Source: Polaromonas sp. (GTDB lineage: Bacteria; Pseudomonadota; Gammaproteobacteria; Burkholderiales; Burkholderiaceae_C). Taken from it: a stretch of 64,000 nucleotides of DNA. Of this stretch, positions 59,065 through 64,000 are shown piece by piece; the stretch's first letter is position 1; every line of letters starts with the position of its first letter. The notes below the pieces were generated by a model. That model was given only the letters and a program-made list of their open reading frames with translations. It did no database searches and was not told where the DNA came from. The stretch spans positions 248,001 through 312,000 of the forward strand of contig NZ_JABBPE010000002.1 in assembly GCF_012927455.1 (NCBI RefSeq), given 5' to 3'. Made by a program: the position numbers and the translations under genes.

Positions 59065-59726
59065 AGGCCCTGCGATGCGTGATACAGCGGGACCTGCTGC
59101 TAGCCTTCCGGCGCCGCTCGGATGTGTTGACCACCTTATTCTTCTTTGTCATTGTCGCCACCCTGTTTCCCCTGGGCGTAGGACCAGAGCAGGCGCTGTT
59201 ACGCACGATGGCGCCTGGCATTCTTTGGGTGGCAGCTTTGTTGGCCTCGATGCTGGCGCTGGGCAGGCTGTTTGCACTTGACTATGCGGACGGTACGCTG
59301 GAACAAATGGCTTTGTCATCCGAACCGCTGACGGTCATCGTAATCGGCAAGGTGATCGCGCATTGGCTGGTTTCGGGCTTCCCTCTGGTTTTGCTGGCGC
59401 CACTGCTCGCAGTGCAGTTCGACCTGCCGCGCGGATCGGTCGGCGTACTATTTTTGAGTTTGTTAATCGGAACGCCGGTGTTGAGCCTTATCGGCTCGAT
59501 CGGGGCAGCGCTGACACTGGGCGTGCGCGGCGGCGGGGTGCTGGTTTCACTCTTGGTGCTGCCTCTTTATATTCCCGTGCTGATCTTTGGCGCTGGTGCG
59601 GTTGGCGCCGAAGCCAGCGGGCTTGGCAGCAGCGCCCATTTGTTGTTGCTGGGCGGTCTATTGGCGGGCGCTGCGGCTTTGGCACCCTGGGCAACCGCTG
59701 CGGCGGTACGCATCGCTCTGGAATAA
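59058..59726 (+). CDS. ccmB: Heme exporter permease
   Basis: RDLLLAFRRRSDVLTTLFFFVIVATLFPLGVGPE. Confidence 0.95.
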   Translation: MLKALRCVIQRDLLLAFRRRSDVLTTLFFFVIVATLFPLGVGPEQALLRTMAPGILWVAALLASMLALGRLFALDYADGTLEQMALSSEPLTVIVIGKVIAHWLVSGFPLVLLAPLLAVQFDLPRGSVGVLFLSLLIGTPVLSLIGSIGAALTLGVRGGGVLVSLLVLPLYIPVLIFGAGAVGAEASGLGSSAHLLLLGGLLAGAAALAPWATAAAVRIALE

Positions 59727-59730
59727 CCTA

Positions 59731-59746
59731 TGGCACGAAAATTGCG
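59731..59746 (+). promoter_or_regulatory. Candidate sigma54 promoter between ccmB and ccmC
   Basis: TGGCACGAAAATTGCG, matches consensus except last W. Confidence 0.65.
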
Positions 59747-59912
59747 GAAATTAAAGAACTTTTACCCAGGTTGCGTATCTACGCTTATGACCAACTCTAT
59801 GGCATTGAATGCCACGAAGAATGGCGTTAATTAGGCATTAAGCTCTTTTTACGGGTTTTTGGGATCGGTAACGCAGAGCTCGTCTCAATTTCGGGAATGC
59901 TGATGTACTGCA

Positions 59913-60746
59913 ATGTCGCCTCACCGGGTAACCGCAGAAACTTTTTTTTGGATCATTACTACAGTGTCAATCTCCAACAACGCGCCCTCCAGCTTGCGTC
60001 CTTCGAATGGCTTTCACTGGTTCAAGTACGCGTCGCCGCAGACGTTTTTCCCACTTGCAGGAAAACTGATTCCCTGGTTTGTGTCCATCGCGGTGGTTCT
60101 GTCCGTAGTTGGACTGTATGTCGGGTTTTTCGTCGCGCCTACCGATCACCAACAGGGCGATGCCTATCGCATCATCTTCCTGCATGTGCCGGCCGCCTGG
60201 ATGTCGATGTTCATCTACCTCGTGATGGCTTTCTGGGCGGGTATTGGGCTGGCTTTCAACACCAGGATGTCGTCGATGATGGCAAGCGCCCTGGCACCGA
60301 CAGGTGCCATATTCACCTTTCTCGCGCTGTGGACGGGTGCTCTGTGGGGCAAGCCGACCTGGGGAGCTTGGTGGGTCTGGGACGCACGGCTGACGTCTGA
60401 ACTGATCCTGTTGTTTTTGTATGTCGGCTTCATGGCTCTGCAGGCATCGATAGATGAGCCTCGGCGTGCCGACAAGGCCGGTGCGGTGCTCGCGCTGGTC
60501 GGTGTGGTCAACGTTCCCGTGATCTACTTCTCAGTTCAGTGGTGGAACACTCTGCACCAAGGTTCATCCATCAATCTGCGCAGCGCGCCGTCCATGGCCA
60601 TGACCATGCTGCTGGGAATGTTGATCATGGCGCTCGCATTTTGGGCGTACACGATTGCGGTATCACTGACTCGCGCGCGCTGCATTCTTCTTGAGCGCGA
60701 ACGGCACACCGATTGGGTCAAGCACTACATGGAGAGCAACAAATGA
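59913..60746 (+). CDS. ccmC: Heme lyase/exporter membrane protein
   Basis: [31 protein letters not shown] domain; start uncertain. Confidence 0.95.
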   Translation: MSPHRVTAETFFWIITTVSISNNAPSSLRPSNGFHWFKYASPQTFFPLAGKLIPWFVSIAVVLSVVGLYVGFFVAPTDHQQGDAYRIIFLHVPAAWMSMFIYLVMAFWAGIGLAFNTRMSSMMASALAPTGAIFTFLALWTGALWGKPTWGAWWVWDARLTSELILLFLYVGFMALQASIDEPRRADKAGAVLALVGVVNVPVIYFSVQWWNTLHQGSSINLRSAPSMAMTMLLGMLIMALAFWAYTIAVSLTRARCILLERERHTDWVKHYMESNK

Positions 60747-60919
60747 TTTGGAACAGCTGGAGCGATTTTTTCGCCATGGGCGGATACGCCCTTTACGTAT
60801 GGGGTTCGTTTGTCGTGGTTTTCGGTTCGATGCTGTGGGAAGTCGCCGCGCTAAAACTGCGCGGCAAGTCCATCCGCAAAGAACTCGCGCGCACAAGTTA
60901 CATGGGAGGCCGCCCATGA
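60743..60919 (+). CDS. ccmD: Heme exporter protein CcmD
   Basis: [30 protein letters not shown] overlap with ccmC. Confidence 0.9.
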   Translation: MIWNSWSDFFAMGGYALYVWGSFVVVFGSMLWEVAALKLRGKSIRKELARTSYMGGRP

Positions 60920-61410
60920 AACCCAGACACAAACGCATGGTTCTGATTTCCGCCGGTCTGGCAACACTGGGCGTAGCGGCCTGGCTGGTCCTGTCAGCGG
61001 CGCAAAAAAACCTCGTTTTCTTCTTTACACCGACTCAGATCATGGCGGGTGAGGCGCCGCAAGGCCGCAGTTTTCGTGTGGGTGGCATGGTCGAAAACGG
61101 CAGCCTGAAACGGCAGGCCGATGGCATGACAGTCAGCTTCCTGGTGACCGACAACGCACAGACCATTCGCGTTAACTACCGCGGCATGCTGCCCGATTTG
61201 TTCAAAGAAGGTAAAGGCGTGGTCGCCCAAGGAAAACTTGGCGACGACAAGCTCTTTGTTGCGGATGAAGTATTGGCCAAGCATGATGAAAATTACATGC
61301 CGCCGGATGCCGCCTATGCGCTCAAAAAGGGCAGCGAAGGCAAAGCACCGAATCAAAATAACGGTGCTTCGGTGATCACCGGCGGCGACAAGACAAAGGA
61401 AAGCAAATGA
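60916..61410 (+). CDS. ccmE: Cytochrome c-type biogenesis heme chaperone
   Basis: [43 protein letters not shown] heme-binding H. Confidence 0.96.
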   Translation: MKPRHKRMVLISAGLATLGVAAWLVLSAAQKNLVFFFTPTQIMAGEAPQGRSFRVGGMVENGSLKRQADGMTVSFLVTDNAQTIRVNYRGMLPDLFKEGKGVVAQGKLGDDKLFVADEVLAKHDENYMPPDAAYALKKGSEGKAPNQNNGASVITGGDKTKESK

Positions 61411-63401
61411 TTCCGGAACTCGGTAATTTTTCATTGATGCTGGGGCTATTCCTGGCGCTGGTTCAAGGCATTCTTCCTATTGCCGGTTCGTTTCGCGGCA
61501 ATGCCCGCTGGATGTCAGTGGCTCGACCGGCTGCCGCCGGCCAGTTCGTATTTGTCACGCTGGCTTTCGTCTGCCTGGTCTATGCGTTCGTCAGCAACGA
61601 TTTTTCAGTGACCTACGTCGCGTCCAATTCGAACTCGATGTTGCCTGTCTATTACCGGATCGCGGGTACATGGGGCGGCCATGAGGGATCTCTGCTGCTG
61701 TGGAGCTGGATGCTGGTGGTATGGACCTTTGCCGTTGCCACATTCAGCCGCCAGTTGCCTGACGAAACCGTGGCGCGCGTACTCGGCGTAATGGGTCTGG
61801 TGAGCGTCGGCTTTCTGAGCTTCATGCTGTTCACCTCCAACCCATTTGACCGCCTTCTGCCCGCCGCCATTGACGGACGCGACCTGAACCCGCTGTTGCA
61901 GGATTTCGGCATGATCATTCATCCACCGTTGCTCTACATGGGTTACGTCGGCTTTTCGGTGGCGTTTTCTTTCGCCTTGGCCGCTCTGATGGGCGGGCAA
62001 CTTGACGCCGCCTGGGCGCGTTGGTCACGGCCGTGGACGCTGGTAGCGTGGTCGTTCCTGACGCTCGGCATTTTTATGGGCAGCTTCTGGGCCTACTATG
62101 AACTGGGCTGGGGCGGCTGGTGGTTTTGGGATGCGGTAGAAAACGCTTCTTTCATGCCGTGGCTGGTGGGCACTGCGTTGGTCCATTCATTGGCAGTTAC
62201 TGAAAAGCGTGGTTCCTTCAAGAACTGGACGGTGCTGCTTGCCATCATCGCGTTCTCCTTGTCATTGCTTGGCACCTTCCTAGTTCGTTCTGGCGTGTTG
62301 ACTTCGGTCCATTCCTTTGCCACCGACCCACGCCGCGGTTTGTTCATTCTGGTGTTTCTGGCGATCGTCATTGGCGGCTCCCTGCTGCTGTACGCATGGC
62401 GCGCACCCAAGGTCGGTCTGGGCGGAAAGTTCAGCCTGTTTTCCCGCGAATCCATGCTGCTGATGAATAATGTCTTGTTGCTTGTGGCGGCGGGAACCGT
62501 CTTGCTGGGAACACTTTATCCGCTGTTCCTAGACGCCCTCAACCTCGGGAAAATTTCAGTCGGCCCTCCGTATTTTGAAACGGTATTCGTGCCTTTGATG
62601 ATCCCCGTCCTGCTGCTGATGGCCATCGCCCCGTTCGTACGCTGGAAGGAAGCTTCATTGCCTGAAGTGCTGCGTCGTATGCGCTGGATTGCGCTTGTGA
62701 CACTCTTGCTGGGAGGTGCGGTCGCACTGTTGCTGGCAGCATCGCCCATGGTGATGCTCGGGATTACTTTTGCATTTTGGATATTGCTTGCGACCGCCTT
62801 TCAGCTGGTGCAGCGCTTGCGCCATGCAGCCGCAGGGACCTCGCTCTGGAAGCGGGTTTCCAGTCAGCCGCGCAGTTTCTGGGGCATGGTGGTGGCACAC
62901 GCCGGCATTGCCATCTTTGTGATTGGCGTTACGCTGGTCAAGGGCTTGGAGGCCGCCAATGATCTCACCATGCGAGTGGGTGACACCACCAGCGTCGCCG
63001 GCTACACCTTCCGCTTTGCCGATCTGAAGGAAATCAAGGGCCCGAACTACATCTCAGCGCAAGGCACCTTCGAGGTTACACGCGGCCAGACAAAAATCGC
63101 GACCCTGATGCCGGAAAAACGGCTATACACCGTGCAGCAAATGCCGCAGACGGAAGCGGGCATTGATCGAGGCTTTACGCGCGACCTGTATGTGTCCATG
63201 GGTGAATCCATCGGCAAGGATTTATGGGTCGTGCGGGTTCAGCACAAACCCTTCATTGGTTGGATCTGGGGGGGGTGCCTGATCATTGCATTCGGCGGTT
63301 TCCTGGCCGCATCTGATCGTCGCTACCGCGTGGCGTCGCGCAAGCGGCAAGTCGAGGCGCAAGAGGCGCTCGGCACACCACCCCTCAATGTTGCCACTTA
63401 A
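61407..63401 (+). CDS. ccmF: Heme lyase CcmF
   Basis: [33 protein letters not shown]. Confidence 0.97.
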   Translation: MIPELGNFSLMLGLFLALVQGILPIAGSFRGNARWMSVARPAAAGQFVFVTLAFVCLVYAFVSNDFSVTYVASNSNSMLPVYYRIAGTWGGHEGSLLLWSWMLVVWTFAVATFSRQLPDETVARVLGVMGLVSVGFLSFMLFTSNPFDRLLPAAIDGRDLNPLLQDFGMIIHPPLLYMGYVGFSVAFSFALAALMGGQLDAAWARWSRPWTLVAWSFLTLGIFMGSFWAYYELGWGGWWFWDAVENASFMPWLVGTALVHSLAVTEKRGSFKNWTVLLAIIAFSLSLLGTFLVRSGVLTSVHSFATDPRRGLFILVFLAIVIGGSLLLYAWRAPKVGLGGKFSLFSRESMLLMNNVLLLVAAGTVLLGTLYPLFLDALNLGKISVGPPYFETVFVPLMIPVLLLMAIAPFVRWKEASLPEVLRRMRWIALVTLLLGGAVALLLAASPMVMLGITFAFWILLATAFQLVQRLRHAAAGTSLWKRVSSQPRSFWGMVVAHAGIAIFVIGVTLVKGLEAANDLTMRVGDTTSVAGYTFRFADLKEIKGPNYISAQGTFEVTRGQTKIATLMPEKRLYTVQQMPQTEAGIDRGFTRDLYVSMGESIGKDLWVVRVQHKPFIGWIWGGCLIIAFGGFLAASDRRYRVASRKRQVEAQEALGTPPLNVAT

Positions 63402-63404
63402 GTC

Positions 63405-63932
63405 ATGAAACGCTTTCTTCTACCTTTTGCCGTCTTCCTCACGTTGGTGTTGTTTCTGGGTATCGGGCTGCGCTTGAACCCGCGCGAAATACCCTCGCCT
63501 TTTATTGGCAAGCCCGCTCCGGCCTTCAAGTTGGCACAACTGCACGAACCCGGCAAGACCATTTCGCCGCAGGACATGGTGGGCCAGGTCTGGCTTCTCA
63601 ATGTGTGGGCATCGTGGTGTGTCGCGTGCCGCCAGGAGCACCCGGTGCTGATGGATTTCGCCAAGCAGGGCGCGGTGCCGCTGCTCGGACTCAACTACAA
63701 GGATGGCACTGAAAACGGTGCCATCTGGCTGCGTCAGTTCGGCAATCCTTACTCGATTTCTGGCGTCGATGCCGACGGCAGAGTAGGCATTGACTACGGC
63801 GTCTACGGCGTACCAGAAACGTTTGTCATCGATAAAAAAGGCGTGATTCGCATGAAGCATATCGGACCCGTTACACCGGAAGTCATCACGGAAAAACTTC
63901 TGCCTTTGATCAAAGAGTTGAACCGTGCGTAA
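63405..63932 (+). CDS. ccmG: Thiol:disulfide interchange protein DsbE/CcmG
   Basis: LLNVWASWCVACRQEHPVL; GVYGVPETFVIDKKGVIR. Confidence 0.95.
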   Translation: MKRFLLPFAVFLTLVLFLGIGLRLNPREIPSPFIGKPAPAFKLAQLHEPGKTISPQDMVGQVWLLNVWASWCVACRQEHPVLMDFAKQGAVPLLGLNYKDGTENGAIWLRQFGNPYSISGVDADGRVGIDYGVYGVPETFVIDKKGVIRMKHIGPVTPEVITEKLLPLIKELNRA

Positions 63933-64000
63933 GTTATTTCTTGCCTGCCTGCTGGTATTGACGACAGCAACGGCCGCAACGGCCTATGCGAGAGAAGCGC
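63925..64000 (+). CDS. ccmH: CcmH N-terminus (truncated by window end)
   Basis: GTG start overlapping the ccmG stop; VRKLFLACLLVLTTATAATAYAREA signal peptide; operon context. Confidence 0.7.
   Translation, partial: MRKLFLACLLVLTTATAATAYAREA

Noticed and set aside
1-64000. tRNA, rRNA, prophage or transposase genes
   Set aside because: None recognised on either strand from sequence reading; a tRNA/Rfam scan would be needed to be certain

Overview
The window reads as a beta-proteobacterial chromosome segment; gene content and dispersed repeats suggest Comamonadaceae (inference). Positions 1-26.2 kb are mostly ordinary genes: purD, yebC, a HerA-like ATPase, two upp paralogs, a cytosine/uracil catabolism block (URC1-like GTP cyclohydrolase II, URC4/DUF1688, upp, codA-like deaminase) interrupted by a decayed BMP-type ABC transporter, a PIN/Phd toxin-antitoxin pair, an OmpR-type two-component system, a PagL-like deacylase, an M1-like peptidase, panE-like, EVE, trhO and GST genes. 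The striking part is ~26.4-56.8 kb, a dense and mostly co-directional (minus strand) locus. It encodes ten c-type cytochromes (38 CXXCH motifs by my count), an outer-membrane beta-barrel, a SurA/PpiC-type PPIase, three NHL-repeat proteins, two tandem 'two-component propeller' proteins, two paralogous helical periplasmic proteins, a ResB/CcsA System II maturation set with a second CcsA, a heme-copper-oxidase-like/TPR fusion that seems to lack CuB ligands, a TlpA-like lipoprotein, and a dedicated histidine kinase with a sigma54 response regulator. It is followed by a Crp/Fnr regulator and a ccmABCDEFG(H) System I operon (57.6-64 kb). I found several sequences matching the sigma54 -24/-12 consensus and two perfect TTGAT-N4-ATCAA FNR-type boxes at the promoters of this locus. 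This suggests one coherently regulated electron-transfer system, best guess an extracellular or outer-membrane electron conduit distinct from MtrAB. No homology search was run; family calls come from recognised motifs.
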